A stretch of 64,000 nt of DNA from JAVBPE01 sp031549865 (lineage in GTDB: Bacteria; Bacillota_I; Bacilli_A; Acholeplasmatales; Anaeroplasmataceae), in contig JAVBPE010000005.1 of the NCBI GenBank assembly GCA_031549865.1, positions 62,001 to 126,000 of the forward strand. The letters are read 5' to 3'. The first letter of the stretch is position 1. Every line of letters starts with the position of its first letter. The notes under the pieces are model-generated. The model ran no database searches. It was given only the letters and a program-made list of their open reading frames with translations, and was not told the DNA's origin. Positions 25,638 to 35,057 of the stretch are shown here, in pieces. The translations under genes were made by a program, and so were the position numbers.

Positions 25638-27008
25638 TCAATTTATCTCAAATAATTTTATTATCATATCATCAACTGTAGTATTTTCATCTTTTTGTTC
25701 TACATCTTTTGTTCCATAACAATCAATTGACCCATCTTCTGATACTTTTATTCCTATACCTACAGTAGCAAGTAATTTAGCTGCTTTTGTTCTTCCGCCG
25801 CCCTCACTACTTTTTGAATCTAGTTTCACTATCTCTCCTACAGCTTCAAATGAACCATCTTCTCTAAGAATCAATGCCCCATCATATGATAATAAATCTT
25901 GCCTTAATTTTCTTGAAAGACTTACAAATTTTCTGTTATCAATGCATTTTGTTATTATTGACTTTTTTTCTTTGATTAAAACATTCGAATTAACTGTATT
26001 TAATGATTCATAAAAATTATTTCTACAATCATTTAAATACTTTTCTTTTACAATAGAAATGCAACATCCTTCTCCGGCAAAAATCATATCAAGAATTGAT
26101 GAATATATTGAACTTACAAATTTTGTGAAATCTTTTTTCAAACTTAAATCTTGGCACTTATCATACCCTAAATGCTCAAATATACTATTAGAGAATAAAT
26201 TATAGGAATAATAAATCCAATTATTATTTTTATAAACAAAAAATATACGCCTTTCTTTTATTAATAAAATTTGGCCCGTTTCAGTTAAAATCAAACCTAA
26301 CATGTTCTTGCAACATCTTGAACTAAATTTTTCATATTTTTGTGGAGTAAAGATGTGTTTTCCATCTTGATGGTTTACTCCGAAATCAAATTGAATATCA
26401 TTTGGTAAATAAGTAATAAATTTACCATATTTGTTCAATAAAATTGCCGAATTAATTCCATCAGATAAATTAGCAGAAAATTTACTATCTAAAAAATTAG
26501 CATATTCAATATCAGTATCAATGCAATCATCATCCATATCAAATAAAATACCAAAAGGCATTTTATTACCTTCATAAGTCTTTTGACTCCAACTTTTTAA
26601 TTTTTTTATTAAACTCCATATTTTATCACTGCATTCATCATTTGCTACAAAATAATTACAAATTGCTTTTTCATAGGCAGCTTCATATAAAATATTAATA
26701 TATTCATTATCAATTATAACATTTTCTTCCATTTTTTCAGTATAAATAGAAATTGAAAAAAATTCTTTTAAAATATGATTTTGAAGATTAATATCCTCTA
26801 ATTGCAATTTTTTATTAATCTTATAAGTACATATATCTTTTGTATGTTTGCCAATACAAGAAAAGATATCAATATATATATCTCCATTTTCATTAATATT
26901 TTGAACTAAATGTTTCATAGAAATCTTTCTTTCACTTTTATTAACTCTTTCATATTTATCAGGAAATACTTTTTTTTCAATATAGTTCAATATATAATTT
27001 GGAATCAT
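25638..27008 (-). CDS. Orphan protein with a diverged DisA_N/diadenylate-cyclase-like C-terminus
   Basis: 456 aa. I do not recognise residues 1-350; they contain an acidic FGILFDMDDDCIDTD segment and may be a sensor domain. The last 100 residues resemble the DAC (DisA_N) domain: YDGALIL near 376 matches the DGA motif, and about 27 residues later SSEGGGRTKAAKLLA takes the place of the GTRHRAA motif, followed by GIKVSEDGSI where DAC enzymes have a VSEE strand. DAC enzymes make cyclic di-AMP. Here RHR reads RTK, so the product, if any, is uncertain. Proteins with N-terminal sensor domains (DACNV/DACNG type) fused to a DAC have been proposed to act in conflict systems. No effector gene is adjacent. 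It ends in TGA, rare in this window. Confidence 0.5.
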   Translation of the reverse strand: MIPNYILNYIEKKVFPDKYERVNKSERKISMKHLVQNINENGDIYIDIFSCIGKHTKDICTYKINKKLQLEDINLQNHILKEFFSISIYTEKMEENVIIDNEYINILYEAAYEKAICNYFVANDECSDKIWSLIKKLKSWSQKTYEGNKMPFGILFDMDDDCIDTDIEYANFLDSKFSANLSDGINSAILLNKYGKFITYLPNDIQFDFGVNHQDGKHIFTPQKYEKFSSRCCKNMLGLILTETGQILLIKERRIFFVYKNNNWIYYSYNLFSNSIFEHLGYDKCQDLSLKKDFTKFVSSIYSSILDMIFAGEGCCISIVKEKYLNDCRNNFYESLNTVNSNVLIKEKKSIITKCIDNRKFVSLSRKLRQDLLSYDGALILREDGSFEAVGEIVKLDSKSSEGGGRTKAAKLLATVGIGIKVSEDGSIDCYGTKDVEQKDENTTVDDMIIKLFEIN

Positions 27009-27105
27009 AGTTTCACCTCACTAAATTAATAATATAAAGTATATTTTAATCAAATAAAAACGTGTATTTGTAATTATTTTAACATGTTTTTCGGCAAAAT
27101 AATCA

Positions 27106-27135
27106 TTTTTATGTCGTCAAAGTTTGACATAAAAA
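27106..27135. repeat. Inverted repeat upstream of the cyclase-like gene
   Basis: TTTTTATGTC (27106-27115) and GACATAAAAA (27126-27135), with an inner GTCAAAGTTTGAC palindrome. It abuts the tenA terminator and lies about 100 bases upstream of the cyclase-like start, so it could be an operator. Confidence 0.4.
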
Positions 27136-27165
27136 GAGACAATCTTACTTGATTGTCTCTTTTTT
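27131..27165. terminator. Terminator of the thiamine operon
   Basis: AAAGAGACAATC/GATTGTCTCTTT stem with a 6-base loop that contains the tenA stop codon; T/A runs on both sides make it bidirectional. Confidence 0.85.
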
Positions 27166-27816
27166 TCCATAACTCATATTCCAAAATGCCAGTTCACATT
27201 TGCTTGACTCCCTAAATATGTTAGTTAAAATCACTTCTTCTTCCTTTGGTACAGTTTCACATAATTGGTTAGTAAATTCTATCCAAAAGCTGCAACATTT
27301 TTGATAATCATTTGATATATAATCACATAATAAATCATTATATTTTGTTTTCAACATATATGGATTCAGTTTATTAACTTCAGTAAAAACATAATTATAG
27401 CTTAACATGCAAGGCAATAATGCCATTAATATTTCTTTAATGTTTCCATTTTTTGCGTAATTTAACATATGATTAATATAAATTTGATTGTCATTAGATG
27501 GGCTCATTTTTTCTACTTCATTATCTGTTAAATTATATTTCTTTAAATATTTTTTTCTTATCGATGTTTCATTTTCATTTACAAAACTTAAAACTGTATA
27601 AAAAACACGTATTTCTTCTAATGTATTTGCTTTAGTCATTGCATATGCAAAACATCTGGCATATTCCCTTAAATATATTGTGTCTTCTATTAAATATTTA
27701 AGTAATTTTTCTTCTTTTAATGTTCCTGCTGTAAACTCCTTAATAAACTCTGTTTCGATGCATTCATTCCAAATAGGTATCGAATCATCTATTATTCTTT
27801 CCATTATCTTACTCAT
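27145..27816 (-). CDS. tenA: Thiaminase II / aminopyrimidine aminohydrolase TenA
   Basis: 223 aa all-helical TenA/THI-4 protein. Typical residues include the early IWNECIETEFIKEFTAGTL, LREYARCFAYAMTKA, and the late FWNMSYGKK. TenA hydrolyses amino-HMP from degraded thiamine to HMP, which ThiD then phosphorylates. It is the last gene of thiM-thiE-thiD-tenA, 10 bases behind thiD. Confidence 0.9.
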   Translation of the reverse strand: MSKIMERIIDDSIPIWNECIETEFIKEFTAGTLKEEKLLKYLIEDTIYLREYARCFAYAMTKANTLEEIRVFYTVLSFVNENETSIRKKYLKKYNLTDNEVEKMSPSNDNQIYINHMLNYAKNGNIKEILMALLPCMLSYNYVFTEVNKLNPYMLKTKYNDLLCDYISNDYQKCCSFWIEFTNQLCETVPKEEEVILTNIFRESSKCELAFWNMSYGKKETIK

Positions 27817-27826
27817 TTTTATCTCC

Positions 27827-28618
27827 TTATATTATATCTTTTATGTGTACCATATGATCAAGTGGACCTTTACCATGACCTAATGCTAAATTACTTTTCA
27901 AGCAATCACTTATATATTTTTTTGCATTTAAAACTGATTTTTCTAATGAATAGCCTTTTGCTAAGTTACATGCTAAAGCACTTGATAAAGTGCACCCGGT
28001 TCCATGGGTATTTGGGTTATTAATTCTTTCACCATAAAACCAAGTCATATTATTATTGTGGAATAATAAATCATTTGCATCATTTATTGAATGTCCACCT
28101 TTTATTAAAACCGCAAAAGTTCCTAGATTTGATATTTTTTTTGCCGCCTCTTCCATATCTTCTTTATTTTTAATTTTCATTTTTGCTAAAACTTCAGCTT
28201 CTAAGACGTTTGGTGTAATAAGTGTAGCTAAAGGGAAAAGTTCATTAATTAAAGTATCTATTGCATCAATACTTAATAAACGTCCTCCACTTGTTGAAAC
28301 CATTACGGGATCTAAAACAATATTTTTGGCATTATACTTTCTTAATTTCTTGGCAATTTCAATTATTAAATCTTTTTCACTTACCATACCAATTTTAATT
28401 GCATCCGGGAAAATATCGGTGAAAACACTATCCAATTCTTTTCCTACAAAATCGCTTGAAATATTCAAAATATCAAATACTTTAGTTGTATTTTGGGCAA
28501 CTAATGCGGTAATTACATTTAATGCAAACATTTTATGTGCTGTAATTGTTTTTGTATCAGCCTGAATACCTGCACCACCTGATGGGTCTGTTCCAGCAAT
28601 TGATAATACTTTTTTCAT
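27827..28618 (-). CDS. thiD: Hydroxymethylpyrimidine (phosphate) kinase
   Basis: 263 aa ribokinase-fold kinase. It starts with LSIAGTDPSGGAGIQADTKT, the HMP-kinase signature, and has NTHGTGCTLSSALACNLAKG for the phosphate-transfer site. It phosphorylates HMP twice to HMP-PP, the pyrimidine substrate of ThiE. It lies 3 bases after thiE. Confidence 0.96.
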   Translation of the reverse strand: MKKVLSIAGTDPSGGAGIQADTKTITAHKMFALNVITALVAQNTTKVFDILNISSDFVGKELDSVFTDIFPDAIKIGMVSEKDLIIEIAKKLRKYNAKNIVLDPVMVSTSGGRLLSIDAIDTLINELFPLATLITPNVLEAEVLAKMKIKNKEDMEEAAKKISNLGTFAVLIKGGHSINDANDLLFHNNNMTWFYGERINNPNTHGTGCTLSSALACNLAKGYSLEKSVLNAKKYISDCLKSNLALGHGKGPLDHMVHIKDII

Positions 28619-28621
28619 TTT

Positions 28622-29260
28622 TTATCCTCTTATTATTTTCATTACTTCATTTTTTATTTTCATTGTTTCTTTAGTAATTTCTTTTTTTCCAAATATAGCA
28701 CTTATAACTGCAATACCAGATAAATTTATTTTTTCAAATAGTTTAATATTATCTAAGGTGATTCCCCCGATTGCAATAACTGGAATTTCAAGTTTGCATA
28801 TTTCTTTAAGTATTTCTAATTTTACATTTATTGCATCTTTCTTAGTAGTAGTTAGAAACATTGCTCCAACACCCAAATAATCTGCACCTTTATTCATAGC
28901 TATTTTAGCTTCATCTATTGTTTGACATGAAACACCTAAAATTTTATCTTTACCTATTATATTTCTGATGTAACATGGATCTAAATCATTCTGCCCCACA
29001 TGAATTCCATCAGCATCAACTTCTAACATAACCTCTAAATTATCATTTATGATTAATGGTACATTAAATACTTGACAGATTTTTTTTACTTCCAATGCTT
29101 CTTTTATGAAATCTTCTTTAGATAGATTTTTTTCTCTAAGTTGAACAATTGTTGCCCCGCCTAATATTGCCTCACTAACTACTTCACCTAAATTCTTGTC
29201 ATTAAGCCATAATCTATCGGTAACTGCATAAAGAGCTAATATATTTTTATCTACTTTCAA
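28622..29260 (-). CDS. thiE: Thiamine-phosphate synthase
   Basis: 212 aa TIM-barrel enzyme joining HMP-PP and thiazole phosphate. The motifs ATIVQLREKNLSKEDF, DGIHVGQNDLD, LGVGAMFLTTTKKDA and IPVIAIGGIT are diagnostic. Its start overlaps the thiM end by 14 bases. Confidence 0.96.
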   Translation of the reverse strand: MKVDKNILALYAVTDRLWLNDKNLGEVVSEAILGGATIVQLREKNLSKEDFIKEALEVKKICQVFNVPLIINDNLEVMLEVDADGIHVGQNDLDPCYIRNIIGKDKILGVSCQTIDEAKIAMNKGADYLGVGAMFLTTTKKDAINVKLEILKEICKLEIPVIAIGGITLDNIKLFEKINLSGIAVISAIFGKKEITKETMKIKNEVMKIIRG

Positions 29261-30062
29261 TATTAGATTTCTCCTTTAATGTTTCATCTGTTAAAATAGC
29301 CAGTTGATCAATTATTCCAATTTTTAAAGATGCCGTTTTGTTAATATCATTTAATTCATCTATTGCAGTTTCTGCGCAAACGCCAATTGCCGAAACAGCA
29401 TTTGTTACAGCTTCCATTTTGGCATCTATATTACTTGAAACATATGCTGCAATAATTCCTGCAAGCATACAGCCCGTTCCGGTAATCATACTCATGTTTG
29501 CATGTCCATTTCTAATTAAATATGTTTTTATCCCATCACTAATAACATCAATTGCTCCTGTTATAACAATAATAGCTTTTGTATTATTACTTAATCCTTT
29601 AGCTAACTCAATAACATCATTAATGTTACCCTCATTGATTTTATCTTCTGATGAAGCATCCACTCCATTTGTTTTTCCTTTTATCCTAGCAATTGCTTTA
29701 ATTTCTGAAATATTTCCTTTTATTACATCAAATTTTATTTCATTTAATAATTTAAATACTATTTCAGTTCTAAATTTTGTAGCCCCAGCACCTACAGGAT
29801 CTAAAATAACCACATGATTTAATCTATTTGCAGTATTACCAGCTAAAATCATTGAATGAATAGTTCTTTCATTTAGTGTACCGATATTAATTACTAATGC
29901 ATTACAATTAGTTTGCATTTCTTCGACTTCATTAATCTCATCTGCCATTATTGGTGATGCTCCACATGCAAGAATTACGTTTGCAACATCATTTACTGTT
30001 ACATAATTTGTAATACAATGAATTAAAGGACATTTCATTTTAGTTTTTTTTATAATATTCAT
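29247..30062 (-). CDS. thiM: Hydroxyethylthiazole kinase
   Basis: 271 aa. The family pattern is clear: PLIHCITNYVTVNDVANVIL, GASPIMADEINE, VILDPVGAGATKFR and MITGTGCMLAGIIAAYV. It phosphorylates salvaged thiazole alcohol for ThiE. It is the first gene behind the TPP riboswitch, preceded by AGGAGGTC. No thiazole or HMP biosynthesis genes (thiG, thiC) occur here, so the operon serves salvage. Confidence 0.96.
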   Translation of the reverse strand: MNIIKKTKMKCPLIHCITNYVTVNDVANVILACGASPIMADEINEVEEMQTNCNALVINIGTLNERTIHSMILAGNTANRLNHVVILDPVGAGATKFRTEIVFKLLNEIKFDVIKGNISEIKAIARIKGKTNGVDASSEDKINEGNINDVIELAKGLSNNTKAIIVITGAIDVISDGIKTYLIRNGHANMSMITGTGCMLAGIIAAYVSSNIDAKMEAVTNAVSAIGVCAETAIDELNDINKTASLKIGIIDQLAILTDETLKEKSNIESR

Positions 30063-30080
30063 AGTTGACCTCCTAAAGAC

Positions 30081-30112
30081 AAAAAAATGACAAAGCTAGA
30101 AAAACTTTGTCA
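30081..30112 (-). terminator. Expression-platform terminator of the TPP riboswitch
   Basis: TGACAAAG/CTTTGTCA stem (30088-30112) followed on the minus strand by TTTTTTT (30081-30087), between the aptamer and thiM. Ligand-bound aptamer should favour it. Confidence 0.8.
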
Positions 30113-30129
30113 AAAAATTTGATTTTATT

Positions 30130-30206
30130 TTCCTACGCTAGCATTACCTAGATCAGGTTATAGGTCGAAGATATATCTTCCTCTCAGCCGGTCACACCAG
30201 CTCCCT
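30130..30206 (-). ncRNA. TPP riboswitch (THI element)
   Basis: Read on the minus strand, the element opens with GGGAGCTGGTG, has the invariant CTGAGAGG (30180-30187), the pyrophosphate-side ACCTGATCTAGGTAATGC and ends GCGTAGG. This is the classic thiamine-pyrophosphate aptamer. Together with the terminator behind it, it should shut off thiMED-tenA transcription when TPP is plentiful. Confidence 0.96.
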
Positions 30207-30282
30207 TTTTATTTTATTGTCGTATTTATTTTATCACATCAAAAAGTAATAGTATATATTTATTATTACTTTTATATATTTA

Positions 30283-30744
30283 TTAATATAATTCTATCAT
30301 TTTACCTTTATCTATTCGATCATTTAGTTCAGTTAATGCCGTTTTATTACTATCAAATGTTAATATATTTATTGCATCTAAATATGATAACCATTTATAT
30401 TCAAGATGCTCTTCTGATAATTTTATGCAATCATCGTTAAGTAATACTGCAAATTTATATTCAAATATTACAAAACAATCTTCACCCCAATTACTTGTAT
30501 GTCTAATTGGGAAAATGCTGGCTGGTATAGTAGAAAATGAATCTAACTTAAAGAATTTTCCGTTCGTTATTGCTGCTTCCTCTTCGCATTCTCTTTTTGC
30601 TGTTTCAAATGGATTTTCTTCATCTTCACTACCTCCAGATATAAATTGCCAAATATCACCATTTGAGCGTTTGAATACTGCATATTTAACTATATTATTT
30701 ACATACATAAAAGGCAAGACTAAAGCCTGTATCGGTTTTCTCAT
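30283..30744 (-). CDS. Nudix hydrolase
   Basis: 153 aa. The Nudix box is GGSEDEENPFETAKRECEEE followed by A, matching GX5EX7REUXEE. The start RKPIQALVLPFMY and the WLSYLDAINIL end resemble NudB-like pyrophosphohydrolases of (d)NTPs or dihydroneopterin triphosphate. Substrate not assignable from sequence alone. It stands between the TPP riboswitch and a divergent LuxR-type gene. Confidence 0.85.
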   Translation of the reverse strand: MRKPIQALVLPFMYVNNIVKYAVFKRSNGDIWQFISGGSEDEENPFETAKRECEEEAAITNGKFFKLDSFSTIPASIFPIRHTSNWGEDCFVIFEYKFAVLLNDDCIKLSEEHLEYKWLSYLDAINILTFDSNKTALTELNDRIDKGKMIELY

Positions 30745-30995
30745 ATTAACACCTACTTTTTAAATCATTATAGCATAAATTAAAAGAAAAATTCTTATTT
30801 TTTATAAATGTTAATATCTTACTTTTTTTGAACAAATCGAAACTATCATTTTTGTTATTATTAATTATTATGGAAGAAATATTAAAAAAATTATATATAT
30901 CTATGAAAAAAAATACGATATTTTATATTTAAAAATGAATAACAATTTAGAATTATATTGCATATAATAGATTGAGGGTCATGATGGAGGTATAA

Positions 30996-31202
30996 ATGCA
31001 AAATTTTTTAACAGCGCGCGAGCATGAGATATTTGATATGCTTGTTGAAAATTACAGTACAAAATCAATTGCCCAAGAACTAGATATTAGCGAAAAAACA
31101 GTTAGAAACCACATTTCTAATGTTATTCAAAAATTAGGTGTCTCTAGTAGAACATGTGCAATATTAGAATTACTTAAATTAAATATTATAAAACTACAAT
31201 AA
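30996..31202 (+). CDS. Stand-alone LuxR/GerE-type DNA-binding protein
   Basis: 68 aa consisting of little but a LuxR-type helix-turn-helix: LTAREHEIFDMLVENYSTKS, IAQELDISEKTVRNHISN, VIQKLGVSSRTCAILELL. Size and layout resemble GerE of Bacillus, which has no receiver domain. Targets are unknown. ATGGAGGT lies 7 bases before the ATG and a TATAAT at 30963-30968. Confidence 0.85.
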   Translation: MQNFLTAREHEIFDMLVENYSTKSIAQELDISEKTVRNHISNVIQKLGVSSRTCAILELLKLNIIKLQ

Positions 31203-31235
31203 GATAACACTACTTATTGTTTTTATGAACAAAAC

Positions 31236-31262
31236 AAAAAGACCTCTTAAAGAGATCTTTTA
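31236..31262. terminator. Bidirectional terminator between the LuxR-type and XRE-membrane genes
   Basis: AAAGAcCTCT/AGAGaTCTTT hairpin (one mismatch) between convergent genes. Confidence 0.55.
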
Positions 31263-32879
31263 GTCATTTATATTTTCTTCTTTTACAGGTAAAATTAACT
31301 CTAGAACTATCAAGATAATATAAAATAATACAACTATTACTAAAACAATAAATAATTCTTTTGCAACATTAGAGATAATTGCAAGTGATACTAAATTTAT
31401 TAAAAGTAATATACTTGATAATATTATAATAATTGAATTTTCTTTTTTAAAAAAATATAAAGTGAATATTATTAAACAATTAATTGAAACTATAAATATC
31501 AATTGCAGTGGTGTCAGAAACAAATTCATGTTAATTTCTTTTGAACTTATATTTGCTAATTCTACAAATATATAATTTTTCCAAATTGAATTTTCCATAG
31601 TTTTATAAGCTATAGGCAAAGCATATGTTGCAAATATTGAAACACAAAATAACAATAAAAATATTTTAGACTTATTCTTTTTTATTAACAATAAGAAATT
31701 ACCATTTGATGATTTATGTATTTGAAATAATTTAACGGTTTTAAAAATTAACATAAATAATATAATCGCTAATAAAATATAACTCGTAAACAAACTGAAA
31801 TTGAGATTAGTTTCATTTAATATTACACTTTTATATTTATTCATATATGCAATAAATGTATAATTAAATGTTATAAATATTGATAATATAAAATATACAT
31901 AAATTAGCGATTTATTTTTAATTATGCTATATATCATACTAACTAATATAGATATTAATATAAAATAATAAGATATTGGTATGATCCCTTGAATATCACC
32001 ACTTATTTTATTAAAATTATTTAAAAATAATAAATCAAATAAATTGTAATTTGCTTCATTAACTTTGAATAGAGTGACTGAAAATAAATTAACTAAACAT
32101 AATATTATAAAGCAATATGAAATGTAATAACGCTTATTAAAAATAAAATTTAAAAATTTAAATAATGGTTTTAAAGAGTTTGAAATATTATCTGGCAATA
32201 AAGATTTATTCAAACTAAATATCATAAAAATTATTAATATCATAATCAAATCTATTATGAAAATATAACGAATATAAATATCAAATCTTATAATATAATT
32301 TGGTGATGAATAAATAATCATGACAAATGAATTAATTAAACAAATAAAAAATGCTAAAGTTTCAATAATTAAGTTAAATTTCAAAATTTTCTTTATTGAA
32401 GAATTTATTTCAATTAAGTTATATTTCATCTTCAAATAACTTGTAATTATTATATAACTAAATAAACCAAGAGCACAAAAAATAATTCCAAGCCATCCAG
32501 CCAAAGTTCCATTATAAGTTGAATAGCCTACACATAATTTTAATAATACTGCAAAAATCATAAATGCTATTGTCGAAATAAAAACTATTTTTATATTATT
32601 CATATTTTTATTTAAAATATAATCATTAGTTAATTCTTTTTTTACTTCAAAACTTTCTTTATTTTTAATATTTCTTTCGCCTTGTAAAATTTCATCTACA
32701 GTAATTTCATAAAATTTGGCTAATGAAACTAATAAATTAATTTCAGGAATGGCTTCACCACATTCCCATTTTGATACAGTTTTATTTGATACATAAAAAA
32801 TATCTGCTAAGTCTTGTTGAGTTAATCCTTTTGCTTTTCTAAGAATTGATAAAAAACTACCTATTTTATCTTTTTCCAT
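31260..32879 (-). CDS. XRE-family regulator fused to a large polytopic membrane domain
   Basis: 539 aa from the ATG at 32879, behind GGAGGCGATAT. Residues 1-65 are a Cro/C1-type helix-turn-helix (ILRKAKGLTQQDLADIFYVS, KTVSKWECGEAIPEINLL). After a short linker come about twelve membrane helices (about 90-535) without a recognised family. This makes a membrane-bound regulator, possibly sensing an envelope or drug signal. Its target genes are unknown; uvrC upstream is unlikely to be related. Confidence 0.7.
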   Translation of the reverse strand: MEKDKIGSFLSILRKAKGLTQQDLADIFYVSNKTVSKWECGEAIPEINLLVSLAKFYEITVDEILQGERNIKNKESFEVKKELTNDYILNKNMNNIKIVFISTIAFMIFAVLLKLCVGYSTYNGTLAGWLGIIFCALGLFSYIIITSYLKMKYNLIEINSSIKKILKFNLIIETLAFFICLINSFVMIIYSSPNYIIRFDIYIRYIFIIDLIMILIIFMIFSLNKSLLPDNISNSLKPLFKFLNFIFNKRYYISYCFIILCLVNLFSVTLFKVNEANYNLFDLLFLNNFNKISGDIQGIIPISYYFILISILVSMIYSIIKNKSLIYVYFILSIFITFNYTFIAYMNKYKSVILNETNLNFSLFTSYILLAIILFMLIFKTVKLFQIHKSSNGNFLLLIKKNKSKIFLLLFCVSIFATYALPIAYKTMENSIWKNYIFVELANISSKEINMNLFLTPLQLIFIVSINCLIIFTLYFFKKENSIIIILSSILLLINLVSLAIISNVAKELFIVLVIVVLFYIILIVLELILPVKEENIND

Positions 32880-32974
32880 TATATCGCCTCCAATCATATT
32901 AAACGTCAAAATAGATAAAATATACACCCATTTAGACCTTGATTTTAATCGAATTAAAAGTGGAATATTATATT

Positions 32975-34741
32975 TTATTCCAAATCATCATTTAAATGTT
33001 TTAAAAGATCACTTGCAACATTTTTAGGAATACCTAAGCCTTCTATTTCTTCTATAGAAGCTTTTTTTATTTTATCGATAGTTATAAAATGCTTTAAAAG
33101 TTTTTCTTTTCTTTTTGGTCCCAATGAATTTATTCCATCAAGTTTAGATGAAAAAATAGATTTTGCCTTTTGACTTCTAAAAAATGATATCGCAAAATCA
33201 TGAACTGTTTGACTTATATTTGCTAATAATAAATAAATATCAGAATTCTTACTAACAGGTATTTCTTTATTATTATAGACAATTAAATTAGCTTTATGAT
33301 TAATATCTTTTTTTATTCCCATTACTGGAATATCTATATTTAATGAATTAAGAGTTTCTAACGCAGCATTAACCTGTATTTCTCCTCCATCCATTACGAT
33401 TAAATTTGGAAATGGTAAATCTTCCATTTTAAGCTTTAAATAACGTCTATAAATAACTTCTTTCATTGACATATAATCATTTGCCCCAACAACTGTCTTA
33501 ATATGATATTTACGGTATTCTTTAGGGCTTGGCTTCCCATTTCTAAAAACAACCATTGCTGATACTGGATATTCACCATTTAAATTAGAGTTATCAAAAG
33601 CTTCTATATATGTTGGAGTAGAAATTTGCAATATATTTCCCAACGATTCTATAGTTTCAATTTTCTTCAATACTTGATTTTTATATAATAATCTTTTATT
33701 TACTAAGTCTTTTTTGGCATTATCATTTGCCATATTTAAAATATCTTTTTTTACACCTTTTTGCGGTGTTACAATATTAATACTGAGTAATTCTTTTAAA
33801 ATATTATTATTATTTAATTCATTTATATATATTTCCTTAGGTCTTATTGATTCATTAGAATAATATTGAACCAAATAAGTTATTAATGATTCATTTACAT
33901 CTCCAACATAAGAAAAAATATCGACATCATTTTGAACAATATTCCCAGAACGCATCATAAGAATATGAATTGATATTTCATCATCCGTATAATCGAATCC
34001 TATAATATCTTTAGCTATTAAATCATTAATCGATATTTTTTGTTTTTCAATTGTATGATTTATATCATTTATTAAATCTCTATATTCCATTGCTTTTTCA
34101 AATTCTAAATTATTACTTGCTGTAATCATTTTTTGATTTAAATCTTTTAAAACTATGCTAGCTTCACCATTTAAAAATTGGTTAACTTCATTTTTATATG
34201 CTGAATAATCGAATTTTTCTTTAAAAATGCAAGGGGCTAAACAAGAATGCATGTGATAATATAGACATTCTTTTTTAGGTAAGTTATGACATTTTCTAAA
34301 AGGATAAATATTATTTAGTAATTCGCAAGTACTTCGTGCTGATTTAACATTAGGATAAGGTCCATAATATTTACCGATTTTAGTTTTCTTTGTTGTCCTT
34401 GTTACAAATAAACGCGGATGCATTTCATTTGTTAAAACAATATAAGGATATGTTTTATCATCTGTAAGCATAATATTATATTTTGGATCATGCTTTTTAA
34501 TTAAATTAATTTCTAAGACTAAAGCTTCTAATTCAGATGACGTAACAATATAATCAAAATCCACTATTTCACTAACCAATTTTGTTGTTTTAGCGTTATG
34601 GGAACCTCTGAAATAAGATTTTACCCTGTTTTTTAAAATTTTTGCTTTTCCAACATAAATAATTGTATCATTTTTATCTTTCATTAAATAACAACCACTA
34701 AGGGATGGTAATATATTTAATTTTTCTTCAATTATTGACAT
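32975..34741 (-). CDS. uvrC: UvrABC excinuclease subunit C
   Basis: 588 aa. The GIY-YIG nuclease domain is at the start (SGCYLMKDKNDTIIYVGKAK), then a UvrB-binding helix (LEFEKAMEYRDLI), the RNase H-like second nuclease (EAFDNSNLNGEYPVSAMVVF, VMDGGEIQVNAAL) and C-terminal helix-hairpin-helix motifs (GINSLGPKRKEKLL). UvrC makes both incisions in nucleotide excision repair. Length is normal. uvrA and uvrB are not in the window. Confidence 0.97.
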   Translation of the reverse strand: MSIIEEKLNILPSLSGCYLMKDKNDTIIYVGKAKILKNRVKSYFRGSHNAKTTKLVSEIVDFDYIVTSSELEALVLEINLIKKHDPKYNIMLTDDKTYPYIVLTNEMHPRLFVTRTTKKTKIGKYYGPYPNVKSARSTCELLNNIYPFRKCHNLPKKECLYYHMHSCLAPCIFKEKFDYSAYKNEVNQFLNGEASIVLKDLNQKMITASNNLEFEKAMEYRDLINDINHTIEKQKISINDLIAKDIIGFDYTDDEISIHILMMRSGNIVQNDVDIFSYVGDVNESLITYLVQYYSNESIRPKEIYINELNNNNILKELLSINIVTPQKGVKKDILNMANDNAKKDLVNKRLLYKNQVLKKIETIESLGNILQISTPTYIEAFDNSNLNGEYPVSAMVVFRNGKPSPKEYRKYHIKTVVGANDYMSMKEVIYRRYLKLKMEDLPFPNLIVMDGGEIQVNAALETLNSLNIDIPVMGIKKDINHKANLIVYNNKEIPVSKNSDIYLLLANISQTVHDFAISFFRSQKAKSIFSSKLDGINSLGPKRKEKLLKHFITIDKIKKASIEEIEGLGIPKNVASDLLKHLNDDLE

Positions 34742-34760
34742 ATTTACCTCCTTAATTTGA

Positions 34761-34797
34761 AAAAACGATTAATAGTAATCTATTAATCGCTTTTTTA
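34761..34797 (-). terminator. Terminator after rpoZ
   Basis: CGATTAATA/TATTAATCG stem followed on the minus strand by TTTTTTC, ahead of uvrC. Confidence 0.7.
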
Positions 34798-35019
34798 TTT
34801 AAATGTTACTTTAATTTTATCTTCTAATACTTCTTCTAATGCTTGCCCTATTGATTTAGCACTAATTCCATCTTCACAAGCTGTGTATCCATCTTCTGCT
34901 TCAATTATTTTAGCTCTTTTAGCTGCAACATAAGCAAGTTTATACTTTGAATCTATTTTTTCAAGTAATAAGTCAATTGATGGGTAACGCATTCCTTCAT
35001 TGTTTGTTTTATTTGCCAT
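34795..35019 (-). CDS. rpoZ: RNA polymerase omega subunit
   Basis: 74 aa. The omega signature is visible: RYPSIDLLLEKIDSKYKLAY, VAAKRAKIIEAEDG and SIGQALEEVLEDKI. Omega helps assemble beta' and stabilises the polymerase. It lies 38 bases after gmk, an order (gmk-rpoZ) conserved in many bacteria. Confidence 0.94.
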   Translation of the reverse strand: MANKTNNEGMRYPSIDLLLEKIDSKYKLAYVAAKRAKIIEAEDGYTACEDGISAKSIGQALEEVLEDKIKVTFK

Positions 35020-35057
35020 AAAATCCTCCGAATTTATATTATATTATATCAAATATT

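Noticed and set aside
28056..29817. Long plus-strand ORFs across thiD and thiM
   Set aside because: Antisense shadows of well-conserved thiamine genes, without ribosome sites.
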